A DNA stretch of 64,000 bases, taken from CAYWKU01 sp964459325. Lineage in GTDB: Bacteria; RBG-13-61-14; CAYWKU01. The position numbers and the translations under genes are program-made. The notes below the pieces were generated by a model, which worked only from the letters and a program-made list of their open reading frames with translations, ran no database searches and was not told the origin of the DNA. The stretch lies in NCBI GenBank assembly GCA_964459325.1, contig CAYWKU010000001.1, positions 124,001-188,000 on the forward strand. Reading direction: 5' to 3'. Positions within the stretch are counted from its first letter, which is position 1. Each line of letters starts with the position of its first letter. This document shows positions 1 to 8,894 of this stretch, in pieces.

Positions 1-1127
1 TTTGGCTTCAACGTCCCAATCATTTGTGACTAAAATTTCACTATTGTTGCAGGGCATACCAGATGGAAGGCAGCTCAAAAACTAGGATTGACCACAATAC
101 CTGTCATTCAACTTGAATTAACGGAGACTCAGCGAAAAGCTTTCTCAATCGCCGACAATAAAACGGGGGAAATTGCCGATTGGGATTACCCTAAACTTCG
201 TGAGGTGTTAGATGAGCTCCGTAAGGAAGATATTGAACTAAAGAGTCTTGGCTTAAGTTCAGATGAAATTCGGAGGCTTATTTTAAGTGAAGACCGTGAT
301 GAAGACTACATTCCCCAAACTAATACAGAATCCACCACGAAACTGGTGATCTTCTTGCTTTGGGCAGACACCGATTATTTTGCGGTGATTCAAGAGAGAA
401 GAAATTGGTTAAAGCACTAATTGGAGAAATTCAAATAAACCATGTATTTGGGGGACCTCCCTACTTTAATCAGAGAGTTTATGCTCAATGGGGTGAGTAC
501 AAAGATTATCTCTCCGACATGCGATTAATTATCGGGAATTGTATAGATATTTTGAATGAGGGTGGAATAATTGTTTGGAACATTGCCAATGATTGCACTG
601 AACACCTTGATTTGGTGAGTCATCATTCCCGGCTTTTGGAGGAAGAAAAACTTGTATATCTCGATACCATTGTTTGGATAAAAAGCGGCGCAAATTACTC
701 CAATCCTCGCAATTTTCATATAAGGCGGAACAGATGTTACTACCCGGTATTTCAGTGGGAAGCTCTTTTAGTTTTCCAAAAACCCGGTGATATGCCAAAA
801 ATGACACGTGAGGGGGTAACATACATGATAAGTCATCACACAAATGTATGGGAAATACCACAGATAACTAATCAAATGGACAAGTTCGGCCATCCGGCAG
901 TTTGTCCTGTTGAAATTTCATACAGAACAATGATGGCTTATTCAGGTGAAGAAGCTACAGTTTTTGAGCCGTTCGGGGGGTCAGGAACTACCCTAATCGC
1001 AGCGGAAAAGGCGTCGAGGAAAGCGTTCTTACTGGAAAGAAATCCATCATATTGTGATCTAATAGTTCGGAGATGGGAAGAGTTCACCGGCAAGAAAGCA
1101 GAATTATTGGATTCAGTTGTGGAGTAA
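1..1127 (+). pseudogene. Broken ParB-like / DNA (N4/N6) methyltransferase fusion, 5' end outside window
   Basis: The reading frame from base 1 gives the end of a ParB-like nuclease fold (GFNVPI, then VAGHTRWKAAQKLGL near 47-91) but is broken by an in-frame TAA at 31-33. The frame resumes at 88 and runs to about 338, where homology jumps by one base: the linker typical of these phage/plasmid methylases (GDLLALGRHRLFCGDS) is read in another frame from about 339. The rest, to 1127, is a beta-class amino-methyltransferase: a GGPPY catalytic motif near 451-465 comes before the SAM-binding FGGSGTT near 972-993. The family consists of one continuous ParB-methylase protein that modifies adenine or cytosine in DNA. 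One stop and one frameshift in a short stretch mean a decayed gene, although the methylase half alone (from a TTG at 360) could still be translated. Confidence 0.8.
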
Positions 1128-1137
1128 TTATATCAAA

Positions 1138-2292
1138 ATGGAACTATTTAACAACTACAATTCAGATATCTCACTTCCCCTTACATATAATCCCATTCGC
1201 CCAAAGGGAATGGATATCAACCGGATATATCTGGCAAAAGGGAGTATGAGCTTTCCCGAAAGACAACAATTTGTCGAGCGCATATGCAAATTGTTCCCAG
1301 ATGCGGAGATAATCGAGTCTCTGGATACGCCACACAACAGAATAAAGTTTGAGGAGGGGAATCCACTTGAGCGTCACCAGAAAGGGAAGAAGTCGCTCGT
1401 TTTCGGGGAGCTAAAAACGGCGGTACGTTTTAGCGACGAGCAAGGCAACGCCTGCCCGAACTATTGGCATTTTTCTCCGTATGGATATTGTCCTTATAGT
1501 TGCAAATATTGCTATCTTGCAGGGACAAGAGGCGTTTGGTTTTCTCCTACCGTCAAAATATATGTCAACCTTCCGAAAATGTTAAAAGAAGTAAACCTTA
1601 TCGCTCGGCGTATTAAAAAACAAACGGCTTTCTATCTAGGCAAGCTCCAAGATGCCTTAGCCCTTGACTCTCTAACTGCATATTCGACGGTCATGGTGCC
1701 ATTTTTTGCAAATCAAAAATACGCACGACTCACACTGCTTACTAAAAGCGCAAACATTGAAAGGCTTTTAGACCTTGAACATAACAGTAACACAATATTG
1801 TCGTGGAGTGTCAATCCGCCGGAAATAGCGAGCACCTTTGAAGACAGAGCCCCCTCGATGTGGCAGCGACTCGAAGCGATGAAGCTCGCTGCAGAAAAAG
1901 GCTACCTTGTACGTGCAGTCATCATGCCGCTGATTCCAGTTGATGGTTGGCCTGATTATTACGCCGATTTTACAAGAAGATTAATTGGAGAGGTTCCATT
2001 GCAACGGTTGACAATCGGGGGTATTTGCATTTATAAAAATGCATTGAAGCTTATGGAGATGAAAATCGGAGAAGATAATCCTATTTCAAAAAACATTTCA
2101 AATTCGAATAGAGCCGATGACGGTAGATATCGTTATAGTATTAAACTCCGTGAGGAGATGTATACTTTCATCATCAAAGCAGCCAGAGATTTGAAGCCGG
2201 ATATTGAAGTGGCGCTTTGCCTGGAAGAGCCTGAACTATGGAAAGCAACCGGTTTGAAATCAAGTATGGGACGCTGTAACTGCGTGCTTTAA
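1138..2292 (+). CDS. Spore photoproduct lyase-like radical SAM protein
   Basis: The 384-residue protein has the radical SAM cluster motif CPYSCKYCYL (Cys at about 118, 122, 125). The text just before it (HFEEGNP-like and ERHQKGKKSL around residues 70-85) is typical of the SplB/spore photoproduct lyase family, whose characterised members repair the thymine dimer of spore DNA. Such homologues also occur in bacteria that do not sporulate, where their substrate is unknown. The ATG at 1138 was chosen over the frame's first start at 1117, which overlaps the methylase remnant. The C-terminus ends in CNCVL. Position next to a DNA methylase remnant suggests a DNA-related accessory role, but that is inference; lyase activity on spore photoproduct is not shown by the sequence. 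Confidence 0.7.
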   Translation: MELFNNYNSDISLPLTYNPIRPKGMDINRIYLAKGSMSFPERQQFVERICKLFPDAEIIESLDTPHNRIKFEEGNPLERHQKGKKSLVFGELKTAVRFSDEQGNACPNYWHFSPYGYCPYSCKYCYLAGTRGVWFSPTVKIYVNLPKMLKEVNLIARRIKKQTAFYLGKLQDALALDSLTAYSTVMVPFFANQKYARLTLLTKSANIERLLDLEHNSNTILSWSVNPPEIASTFEDRAPSMWQRLEAMKLAAEKGYLVRAVIMPLIPVDGWPDYYADFTRRLIGEVPLQRLTIGGICIYKNALKLMEMKIGEDNPISKNISNSNRADDGRYRYSIKLREEMYTFIIKAARDLKPDIEVALCLEEPELWKATGLKSSMGRCNCVL

Positions 2293-2377
2293 TATTTACC
2301 AGCATGTGGTGTGTTAGCTAGGACTATACCTGGTATTTCCCGTATAATATTAAACTAGCCTCGCATAGTATGAAAGT

Positions 2378-3517
2378 CTAAAGGTCTGCCTTGTTAAGCC
2401 GCTTAATTAATGACGGCTTGCGGGCATGCACCTGTCGTAATGAACCGAGTTGCCGGGAAAAGTCACTGCTTTGGGAACGTTGGGCAAGGTCGCGCAGGTC
2501 GCAAAGTATTTTAACCGCCTGGTCGTATTTTTTCGGTTGCTTAGTGGCAATCAAATTGTCGACTTCAGCCCACAGCTCAGGTTCTTGACCTGCAAGCCCG
2601 TCTAGGTATTTCTCCCTGGCAATGGCTGCCTCGCGCTCTCGGCGAGCTTTTTCTTCAGCTCGTTTCTTCGCTTCGATACGCTTTCTTTCTTCAGCGTATA
2701 TCTCAGTGGCCTGAAGGAGCTCATCTACTGTTCTGCGAGTTGAAGCGCTTGAATCGTGGGTGTCCGAATTTTCGCGGATGAATCGCCTCAGCAGTTCTGT
2801 GACAATGGATGGGTCGTTTTCAATTATCATTTCGGTGAGGAACCGATTTTTTTCTTTTTCGGACATATTGGCTACCCATGCTTTCACCTCCTCCCGTTTA
2901 AGTTCTGTTTCCCTGAGCGGCGGACTTGCCTGCGCAGCCACATGCAGAAGGTCGTGGTCAATCTTCAGAAAAGCGACCATATTTTTCAGGGAGGCGTTGA
3001 GCTGTTCGAGGCCGGGAGGAACCGGGGGCTCGAGTTCATCGTCATCCAACTCGTGGTTCCGGACGCAGAGCAACCAGCCGAGATACAACGCTCGGAGGTC
3101 CCCTTTGGCCAAATCTGCACGAATCGGCAGGAATGAAGCGAGGGTCATTTCATCATCAAAGCACTCGTAAATATCCCCCTCCTCATTTTCGAAATTCAGT
3201 ATTACTTTGTCGGACTTCACACGCACATATGCGCTTTCCGCGTGACAGTACTCCTTTGCTGTCTTCGGGTTTACAAGGCGGGATGGCAGCCGCAGACTTA
3301 AGGTGCGCGTTTCCCAGTTGGCAAAATACAGGAACGCGTCGAAGTATTTCACCATCCAGTCGTCCGGGTTCCCCTTGAAGTCGCCCCAGTTATAGTGATT
3401 TACGAAGCTGGTTGGAGTGATACGGGCGCGCGTGGAGTACGACCGCAACTGGCGTATCTCCTTTTCGCTCAAGGGTTTGTCAACGGCCTGAAACTCAAAG
3501 TATTGATACTCGCTCAT
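2378..3517 (-). CDS. Uncharacterised protein with charged coiled-coil C-terminus
   Basis: I do not recognise a named family. The 379-residue soluble protein starts with a compact, aromatic-rich region (residues 1-130). A helical middle follows, then a strongly charged helix around residues 265-305 rich in E, K, R and A (EERKRIEAKKRAEEKARRER), consistent with a coiled coil, and a helical tail ending in basic residues. It has no signal peptide or membrane segment. It lies convergent to the radical SAM gene and is the only gene on its strand until the toxin-antitoxin pair, so the context is an accessory island. The upstream sequence holds no obvious strong ribosome site, so the start is taken from the first ATG. 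Confidence 0.6.
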   Translation of the reverse strand: MSEYQYFEFQAVDKPLSEKEIRQLRSYSTRARITPTSFVNHYNWGDFKGNPDDWMVKYFDAFLYFANWETRTLSLRLPSRLVNPKTAKEYCHAESAYVRVKSDKVILNFENEEGDIYECFDDEMTLASFLPIRADLAKGDLRALYLGWLLCVRNHELDDDELEPPVPPGLEQLNASLKNMVAFLKIDHDLLHVAAQASPPLRETELKREEVKAWVANMSEKEKNRFLTEMIIENDPSIVTELLRRFIRENSDTHDSSASTRRTVDELLQATEIYAEERKRIEAKKRAEEKARREREAAIAREKYLDGLAGQEPELWAEVDNLIATKQPKKYDQAVKILCDLRDLAQRSQSSDFSRQLGSLRQVHARKPSLIKRLNKADL

Positions 3518-4014
3518 TGTTTCCCTTTAATGTAATTCATACCTGTCCAAAAACGGTTTTGTAATTGGACAGCATATCCCTGTTTCGAGCATGAGCATTT
3601 TTCACAAGGAGAACAGACAAGGGGCTTAAGCCCCTTGTCCGGGGCTTTTCGAGAAGTTTTTTGAATGAAATCGCAGGAATTTGCTATGACCTCCTATTTT
3701 GGACAGCATATGCCACACAGAGTGAACCAGGTTTTTGGATTATTTGCATACTCTAATAAAATCAGGGACTTAACCCGTCCAAAATGGCTATTTTCGGGTT
3801 ATTTTGGACAGTAATGAATGTAATTATTCTTTTTCCTTTTACCATTTCTATGTGAGACACGCTCCTAATGCAAAACGATAAAGTTTCAAGGTCTAATATG
3901 TGGTCATGAGTAATCTTAGGGATTACTTGATGCCAAGCTCCTTTAACAAAACAGTCCACTCTTGATTTCTACAGACGAGCTGATTCTAAAGTAAGAACCT
4001 ACCGGCGTTTGTTC
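3518..4014. other. Gene-free stretch with a 24-bp perfect palindrome
   Basis: About 500 bases hold no credible gene; the one 65-codon frame on the minus strand (3762-3959) has no recognisable domain. The segment contains a perfect palindrome at 3616-3639 (core GGGGCTTAAGCCCC). A short motif reading TTTTGGACAGCATATG or a close variant appears at about 3564-3577 and 3695-3712, and 'ttttggacagta' at 3801, so a degenerate repeat of a 'TTGGACAG' unit is present. It probably represents decayed intergenic or mobile DNA. Confidence 0.5.
3616..3639. repeat. Perfect 24-bp palindrome, CAAGGGGCTT/AAGCCCCTTG type
   Basis: The bases from 3616 read GACAAGGGGCTT followed exactly by its reverse complement, with no loop. 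The same arms recur at about 54253-54302 near rimO. This makes it a dispersed palindromic unit rather than a one-off terminator, although it could form a hairpin in RNA. Immediately downstream is a second GGGGCTTTT, so the hairpin is followed by a short T run and might work as a terminator in the plus direction. Confidence 0.6.
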
Positions 4015-4368
4015 TCATGGAATTCGTGTGATGCGAGTGAGTCCGGGTTGAATGATCGTAAAGCAGCCTTCCAGCTTGTTTCCTCGTTGTTTTACCGATT
4101 TTGCCACATCTTGTGGAAATGCTCGGCGCGCCGATGATGGGTATCTCAGGAATATCACCCCGCCGGATGGTCGGCTTTGCGCAAAAACAAGCTGCCCAAA
4201 ATCCTTATCTTCCGTGATTAAAATTCTCTGCTCTTCAACGGCAAATTGAAGCACTTCTGTATCTTCACCCCCCGGAGATTTTTCGGTAACAGCTAAAACA
4301 TCATGGCCCGCCTTTCGCAGAGCACGCACGACCGCAAAATCACAGCTTTCATCAGCCAGAAATCTCAA
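4015..4368 (-). CDS. DUF5615 PIN-like protein, putative toxin
   Basis: The 117-residue protein begins MRFLADESCD and has ITEDKDFGQLVF (around residues 51-62), the acidic positions typical of the DUF5615 / Mut7-C-like PIN-fold group. These proteins are usually paired with a DUF433 protein and thought to act as ribonuclease toxins. Asp6, the acidic residues near 50-56 and the following hydrophobic strand fit the family. It lies 4 bases downstream of the DUF433 gene, the standard order. The C-terminus is complete. Toxicity itself has been shown for few members, so toxin is the family expectation, not a demonstrated fact. Confidence 0.85.
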   Translation of the reverse strand: MRFLADESCDFAVVRALRKAGHDVLAVTEKSPGGEDTEVLQFAVEEQRILITEDKDFGQLVFAQSRPSGGVIFLRYPSSARRAFPQDVAKSVKQRGNKLEGCFTIIQPGLTRITRIP

Positions 4369-4372
4369 ATGA

Positions 4373-4624
4373 TTACTTCCCGGCTGTTTTCTTTGTAGGT
4401 TTCAGGATGATTGTTTCTTCATGCGCCAGTGTGTCCGCAGCGTATCCCACCGCCGCCCGGATGTCTTCAGCAGTCAGGTTCGGATAGGCGTCCAGTAGCT
4501 CTTCTTCCTTTGCGCCTTCGCTGATTTTTCGGAGAATCAATTCCACGGAAATGCGCGTTCCGCGAATCACCGGTTTACCCATCATTACCTTCGGGTTTAT
4601 CTCAATTCGGTCCGTTACGGTCAT
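4373..4624 (-). CDS. DUF433 protein, putative antitoxin
   Basis: The 83-residue protein has the classic DUF433 pattern: RIEINPKVMMGKPVIRGTRI, then SVELILRKISEGAKEEELLDAYPNL and LTAEDIRAAVGYA. The fold is a small winged helix-like unit that pairs with and is thought to neutralise DUF5615 or VapC-type PIN toxins and autoregulate the operon. I chose the ATG at 4624 rather than the frame's first ATG at 4639 because a GGGAGG ribosome site lies just before it (inside the longer frame). It forms a two-gene operon with the PIN-like gene, with only 4 bases between them. Confidence 0.88.
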   Translation of the reverse strand: MTVTDRIEINPKVMMGKPVIRGTRISVELILRKISEGAKEEELLDAYPNLTAEDIRAAVGYAADTLAHEETIILKPTKKTAGK

Positions 4625-4827
4625 CTTCAAACCTCCCATCTGCCTTGAATCAGAAGCCTGACCTGATCAATAATTACGTGATCCTATGCCCATTTTTCAC
4701 TTTAGACTTAGGATACAAGATTGAACGAAAGTTGGCTAATTGGTAGAGGCTCAAAGGTAATGAAATGATGAATAGGTCTAGTCCAGACCAAACCTGACGT
4801 CTGAGCCTTCTGGTTATGGGGTTGAAA

Positions 4828-5277
4828 TCAATCTTCTTCTTTTTCCCTCCATGGGGGAAAGTTATCCGCTTCGATGCCGGAGGACTTCATCCATTCTTCA
4901 ATCGCCTCGTTAATCTTGGAATCCTCGAACTTGAACCATGCCTCCCTCTGCTCGGGATACCCCATAAGGACATCTTTGAAACGGCGAAAAGCACCTTTGC
5001 CGTCCAGCGCAATCCGTAACTTCTCCGCGAAATTTTCATCCTCGACCCCCTCGGTGAACTCGACCATCCATTCGTAAGCCCCGCGGGAAGAGGGAGGCTC
5101 TATCAAGAGGTAGCGGTCAGGTTCATCTTCTATGTCGTCGGGTGTTACATCTCCCGCATCCGGGTCAAGTTCTCCTATAAAAATGGTCCCGCCGGTCTCA
5201 AGGTCGAGGTACCATTCGGAGCCTTCGGTTGAAAAACAAAAAGCGTCTTTCAATTGCTCCCAATCAATCTTCAACAA
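4828..5277 (-). CDS. UPF0158 family protein
   Basis: A 149-residue acidic cytosolic protein. The pattern SEWYLDLETGGTIFIGELD, YLLIEPPSSRGAYEWMVEF, ALDGKGAFRRFKDVL and a final W-F-E-rich helix match the UPF0158 family. That family is widespread and has no established function. The GKGAFRRFKDVL block near residues 92-103 is the most conserved. The start ATG has an upstream AGGAGG-like site (revcomp of 'acctcct' at 5281-5287). It is 29 bases downstream of the CcbP-like gene on the same strand, so the two are probably co-transcribed. Confidence 0.8.
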   Translation of the reverse strand: MLKIDWEQLKDAFCFSTEGSEWYLDLETGGTIFIGELDPDAGDVTPDDIEDEPDRYLLIEPPSSRGAYEWMVEFTEGVEDENFAEKLRIALDGKGAFRRFKDVLMGYPEQREAWFKFEDSKINEAIEEWMKSSGIEADNFPPWREKEED

Positions 5278-5306
5278 AAAACCTCCTGTAGTTCTTTAAC
5301 GAGTTA

Positions 5307-5633
5307 TCAGCATCCCTTAATCCATGCCTTGTATGCTTCAATACATTCAGCTTCTTTAGGAGGCTTTCCCGGCCACTCCAGCGAGGTTATACTTACGCGG
5401 TATTTCTTGCCCTTGCGCTTGCAGATTGCGATGATACCACGTTCCTCGATTCCTTGCTCGACACCGATCACCTCAACCTCCTCACCTACCACAAAAGCGT
5501 TGAAAGGAAAAGGTAAGTTTTCCTCAAGCATAGTAAGAAAACCCACTTCCTGTTCATCGTCTCCATAAGCATCAACGATGGCCTCTTCGATGAGTTTCCT
5601 GAGCCGTGGACTGATATCTTTCTTTTTAGCCAT
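5307..5633 (-). CDS. CcbP-like small calcium-binding protein
   Basis: The 108-residue protein carries LPFPFNAFVVGEEVEVIGV (about residues 39-57), then GIIAICKRKGKKYRVSITSLEW and a final IEAYKAWIKG. This is the layout of the CcbP family; the founding member is a calcium-binding protein of heterocyst-forming cyanobacteria. The acidic loops (GDDEQEVG, VGEEVEV) are the likely ligand region. Assignment is from pattern memory, and metal binding is not demonstrated. The gene follows the primase-helicase on the same strand with an 18-base gap and precedes the UPF0158 gene, so the three may form one transcript. Confidence 0.65.
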   Translation of the reverse strand: MAKKKDISPRLRKLIEEAIVDAYGDDEQEVGFLTMLEENLPFPFNAFVVGEEVEVIGVEQGIEERGIIAICKRKGKKYRVSITSLEWPGKPPKEAECIEAYKAWIKGC

Positions 5634-5651
5634 ATTTTTTCCTTTCGCGAG

Positions 5652-8039
5652 CTACAAAACCAGTTGTTTGGAGTCTCGTTCATTTGCCACAAAACCTAAA
5701 TCCCTATATGCCTTCAATCGTTTTCCGTGCATCTTTTTGAGCACGGGAACTTTTATATCTGCATAGTCATAAACATGAACATGGGTTTTCCCTTCACACT
5801 GTCGCATCAGGCGACCTGCGTATTGAACTACTCTGCCCCGAAAAGCCACGGGGAAAGCCATAAAAAGGGTATCAATCTGGGGGCAATCAAAACCCTCTCC
5901 AATGTAAGGTCCTGTCGCGATAACAAGCAGCTCCCTGCCTCCGGGCATGTTTCGGGTCAACTCAAGCATTTCATTCCGGATTTTCTTTTTCAGACTGCCA
6001 TCCAAAACAATTGCTTCTTTACCCATACCCCGAATTTTTTCGGCCAATAGTCGGCAATGTTCTCTCCATTCACTTAAAATAAGTACTCTCCGGCCATCCG
6101 ATAAAGCTGAGAGAGTATCTTCAGCAATAGCGGAATTGCGTTCATCATTTTGGACTAATGCTCTGAAAATATCCTGAATAGAATTCTCATCTGCATTCGA
6201 ATAAGTAAAAGGGGTTTCCCTGACAATCAGTTTCAAATCCAAATTAACTGCATCGTGAGCATCCCGTTTTATGTGGCATCGGATTGGCCCACATTGCATG
6301 GTTATTATGTCTTGAAGTCCGTCCTTGCGATAGGGAGTTGCCGTTAAGCCCAAAACGTAGCGAACAGGCGCCTTATTAACGACATTCTCGAATGAAAAGG
6401 CAGGAATATGGTGGCACTCATCAACTATAAGAAAACCATATTCATCAAATATGGTCTTAATCTTTTGCTCATTTTTCAGGGTTTGAATCATGGCCAGGTC
6501 AACAATGCCGCTTCGCTTTGCTCGTCCTCCTCCCAATTGCCCGATTTGCTTTTTTGACAACCCCAACGTATTCGTTAATTGAACTCGCCATTGGTCGAGC
6601 AACGGTTTTCGATGAACCAAAATTAGTGTCGGAACGTTACGCGACACCATTGCCTTGCATGCCATTATGGTTTTCCCGGTTCCCGGTGGGGCAACCAACA
6701 CTCCCCGCTCATGAGGCAGAATTTTTTCGACGACCTCATTTTGAATAGGCGTAAGGCTGCCCTTAAAGAACATATTGACCGATTCATGTTTCCCGCGATG
6801 GTCGGTTATATTTAGCTTGCTTCCGGCTTGAGTAGCCACTCTCTCCAATTCCGAGATGACACCGCGAGGCAAATGGAAGTGGGTTAAGTCTTCTCCATAG
6901 CATTTAATAAATCGGGGGGTAAGATAGTTTGAGAGCCTTAACTTCTGCCTTTTATAATATTCCGGGTTATGCAATGACGCCAGATGCTTGATTCCGAAAA
7001 CCAGAGATGGCGGCAAACCTGACTTTTCAAGGGAGACCTGCGCCCCAAACGTGCATTTTATTTCAGGCGGAGGAGTCGGTTCATTTTTAGAGGGATTAAT
7101 AAATGACTCGATACTTTGCGTGCCAACAGTTACAGGCGGAAGGATGTCAATTAAGGCTTCCACTTGCTGAGGTGAAAGGCGCTTAATCCGGCTGAGGAAA
7201 GCCCACTGGTCAGGCCATGGATTAAGGTTATCATCAACGAATTCAGTATTTCCCAAGGCTCGCGCTTTCTTCTGGAGAGGAAGCGCAATAAGATTCCCAA
7301 ACCCGCCTTTGGGCAAGAAATCCTGATTAGGGAAAAAGCGGTCGTAGCTGGCCAAATCCATATCGGCCCGCGCAATCATCGTTTGCCGGAGGAGCGACAC
7401 TCCTAGGCGACGCGCCGATACAGCCGGTACAGGAGCGGAAAAGAATATCCATACATGCCCACCGTTGCCGGAACGCGACCTTTCCAGATAAGCCGGGATA
7501 TTCCAGCGATTGCAGGTTGATAAGTATTCAAGGGCATCCAGTTCCCACCCCGCTTTGTCGAAATCGCACGCCAAAAACCAGCATGTATCGTCATTATTGA
7601 GAAGAGGGTAAATTCCAATCACTTTTTTCCCGGATAGATGCTCATGAATAATTTCATCGTTAAGAGGGAGGTACTTTTTCTTCCCTGACGTTTTTCCGCG
7701 ATTGTCCGCCCGGGCTGGCGAGTATCCACTCTTTCCCGTTCGCTCATTAATCCAGTGAACGGCGAAAACGTCCTCACGACATTTAAAAAGTGTTCGAAAA
7801 AGGCGAATCTTATCCTCCACAGAAGATTGAAAATTGACTTCTGGAAGAGCTTCCACACCGCCGAAAAGGTTCGAGGTTTCTCGAATTCCCGCAGTTGGAT
7901 TTGAGCCGGGGAACGGTCCAAGCATCCTTCGAAGGCGTTCGTTCTCCTCGCGGAGCCGGGCATTTTCTTCAAGAACCCTCTCCATTTCCCGTGAGTTGTC
8001 ATTGGCTTGATTGCGCCGCTCGGTATCTTTATTGTTCAT
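5652..8039 (-). CDS. TOTE-type primase-helicase (AEP primase + SF2 helicase)
   Basis: A 795-residue two-enzyme protein. After a short leucine-rich coiled coil (residues about 20-40) comes an archaeo-eukaryotic primase domain with the acidic pair in CDFDK (158-162) and the SGNGGHVWIFF histidine motif (190-200). From about 430 a superfamily 2 helicase follows: Walker A APPGTGKT (450-457), DECHH (540-544), GLTATPYRKDG, and QYAGRLMRQ as motif VI. This domain order is that of TOTE conflict-system proteins, thought to attack foreign nucleic acid; a separate nuclease domain common in the family is not obvious here. The ATG at 8039 is preferred over a TTG at 8090 because an AAGAAGG site precedes it. 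It sits in an island with a methylase remnant and toxin-antitoxin genes, in line with defence. Confidence 0.75.
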   Translation of the reverse strand: MNNKDTERRNQANDNSREMERVLEENARLREENERLRRMLGPFPGSNPTAGIRETSNLFGGVEALPEVNFQSSVEDKIRLFRTLFKCREDVFAVHWINERTGKSGYSPARADNRGKTSGKKKYLPLNDEIIHEHLSGKKVIGIYPLLNNDDTCWFLACDFDKAGWELDALEYLSTCNRWNIPAYLERSRSGNGGHVWIFFSAPVPAVSARRLGVSLLRQTMIARADMDLASYDRFFPNQDFLPKGGFGNLIALPLQKKARALGNTEFVDDNLNPWPDQWAFLSRIKRLSPQQVEALIDILPPVTVGTQSIESFINPSKNEPTPPPEIKCTFGAQVSLEKSGLPPSLVFGIKHLASLHNPEYYKRQKLRLSNYLTPRFIKCYGEDLTHFHLPRGVISELERVATQAGSKLNITDHRGKHESVNMFFKGSLTPIQNEVVEKILPHERGVLVAPPGTGKTIMACKAMVSRNVPTLILVHRKPLLDQWRVQLTNTLGLSKKQIGQLGGGRAKRSGIVDLAMIQTLKNEQKIKTIFDEYGFLIVDECHHIPAFSFENVVNKAPVRYVLGLTATPYRKDGLQDIITMQCGPIRCHIKRDAHDAVNLDLKLIVRETPFTYSNADENSIQDIFRALVQNDERNSAIAEDTLSALSDGRRVLILSEWREHCRLLAEKIRGMGKEAIVLDGSLKKKIRNEMLELTRNMPGGRELLVIATGPYIGEGFDCPQIDTLFMAFPVAFRGRVVQYAGRLMRQCEGKTHVHVYDYADIKVPVLKKMHGKRLKAYRDLGFVANERDSKQLVL

Positions 8040-8090
8040 ACTTTCAACCTTCTTAAGAGGAAATGATATTATTTCCGGTGTTTTAGTCAA

Positions 8091-8894
8091 GACGTTATGC
8101 AGGCTTCCGCAATTATGGCCTGGCTGGTTGAAATCAAAGAAAAAGATTGTAGGAAATAACTATCGCGCTTCCCAATTCTTTTTTTTATGATTGCATTAAC
8201 TTTTCAAATATCTGCATCTGTTCCTCATGATTTTTGATTTGGGAAATCGAGCGGATTGCGCGTTCTGTAATTGGAGATAGATTGGCCGATGTGGGCAGGT
8301 TTAAAATATGATTTTGGATTTCCGGGGCCAGGTGCAGTAGGCTCATGATTTGGGTGACGCGGGTGCGGGACAGGCCTTCCCAGCGTGCGATGTGAGCCTC
8401 GTTTTTTCGGATAGTTAGATTTTTTGGGATTTGCTCTGTTTTTAATTAACTTATGCTCGGAAATGACCTCAAACAGTGTTAAGTTAGTGGTGGGGGCGGG
8501 GAGTTGTAATTATGTGCTTTAGTATTTACTTGGGGGAAGCATGAACCGTGAAGGGAACAGTGTCGATTCTTTTTTCCCGAGCACGACCTTCGCGCATACA
8601 AGAAGCTTGTGCCGTGATTGATAAGGAAGGCGTCACCAGCGAGATGCTCGAACGCGGTGGCATCAAGGTCATTTGCGTTCGGTGAGCGATATTCAATTTC
8701 TAGTATCTTCCTGCATTTCGTGTTAGAATGACATTAATTTGGGAGATTATCACTTTGTTCGAGAGAACAACGCATCCGAGGCGATATTATCTTTGACGAG
8801 AGAGCTTATCGCAGTTAACATTGTAGCAATGTTCGGTTGAGTATCCTTTCTTAATTGAAAGGCAGAATTTAAGATTCTTTTGGTTTCAAGCGTC
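8091..8894. other. Long gene-poor region with gene remnants
   Basis: Apart from the remnant on the minus strand described separately (8185-8448), this 800-base region has no complete gene. Around 8600-8684 the plus strand reads a short open segment ending EGVTSEMLERGGIKVICVR then TGA, which looks like the tail of a lost gene; I cannot name it. It marks the boundary between the accessory island and the biosynthetic operon, whose promoter should lie between about 8690 and 8890. Confidence 0.5.
8185..8448 (-). pseudogene. Remnant of a small ParB/helix-turn-helix protein
   Basis: Reading the minus strand from a stop at about 8446 to the TAA at 8185-8187 gives an open segment of some 86 codons with no ATG. 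It includes EAHIARWEGLSRTRVTQIMS, LLHLAPEIQNHILNL and ITERAIRSISQI. This is the helix-turn-helix and C-terminal part of a family of small DNA-binding proteins found next to recombinases and ParB-like genes. With no start codon and no upstream domain it is a truncated copy. Confidence 0.6.

Noticed and set aside
2756..3378. Three plus-strand frames of 81-136 codons opposite the 379-residue gene
   Set aside because: They lie entirely antisense to a longer gene, have no recognisable domains and no ribosome sites; typical shadows.
3762..3959. 65-codon minus-strand frame in the intergenic region
   Set aside because: No domain, no good ribosome site, AT-rich noncoding character.
8600..8684. Short open segment ending EGVTSEMLERGGIKVICVR
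   Set aside because: It may be the tail of a lost gene, but I could not name it or find its start, so it is only mentioned within the gap feature.
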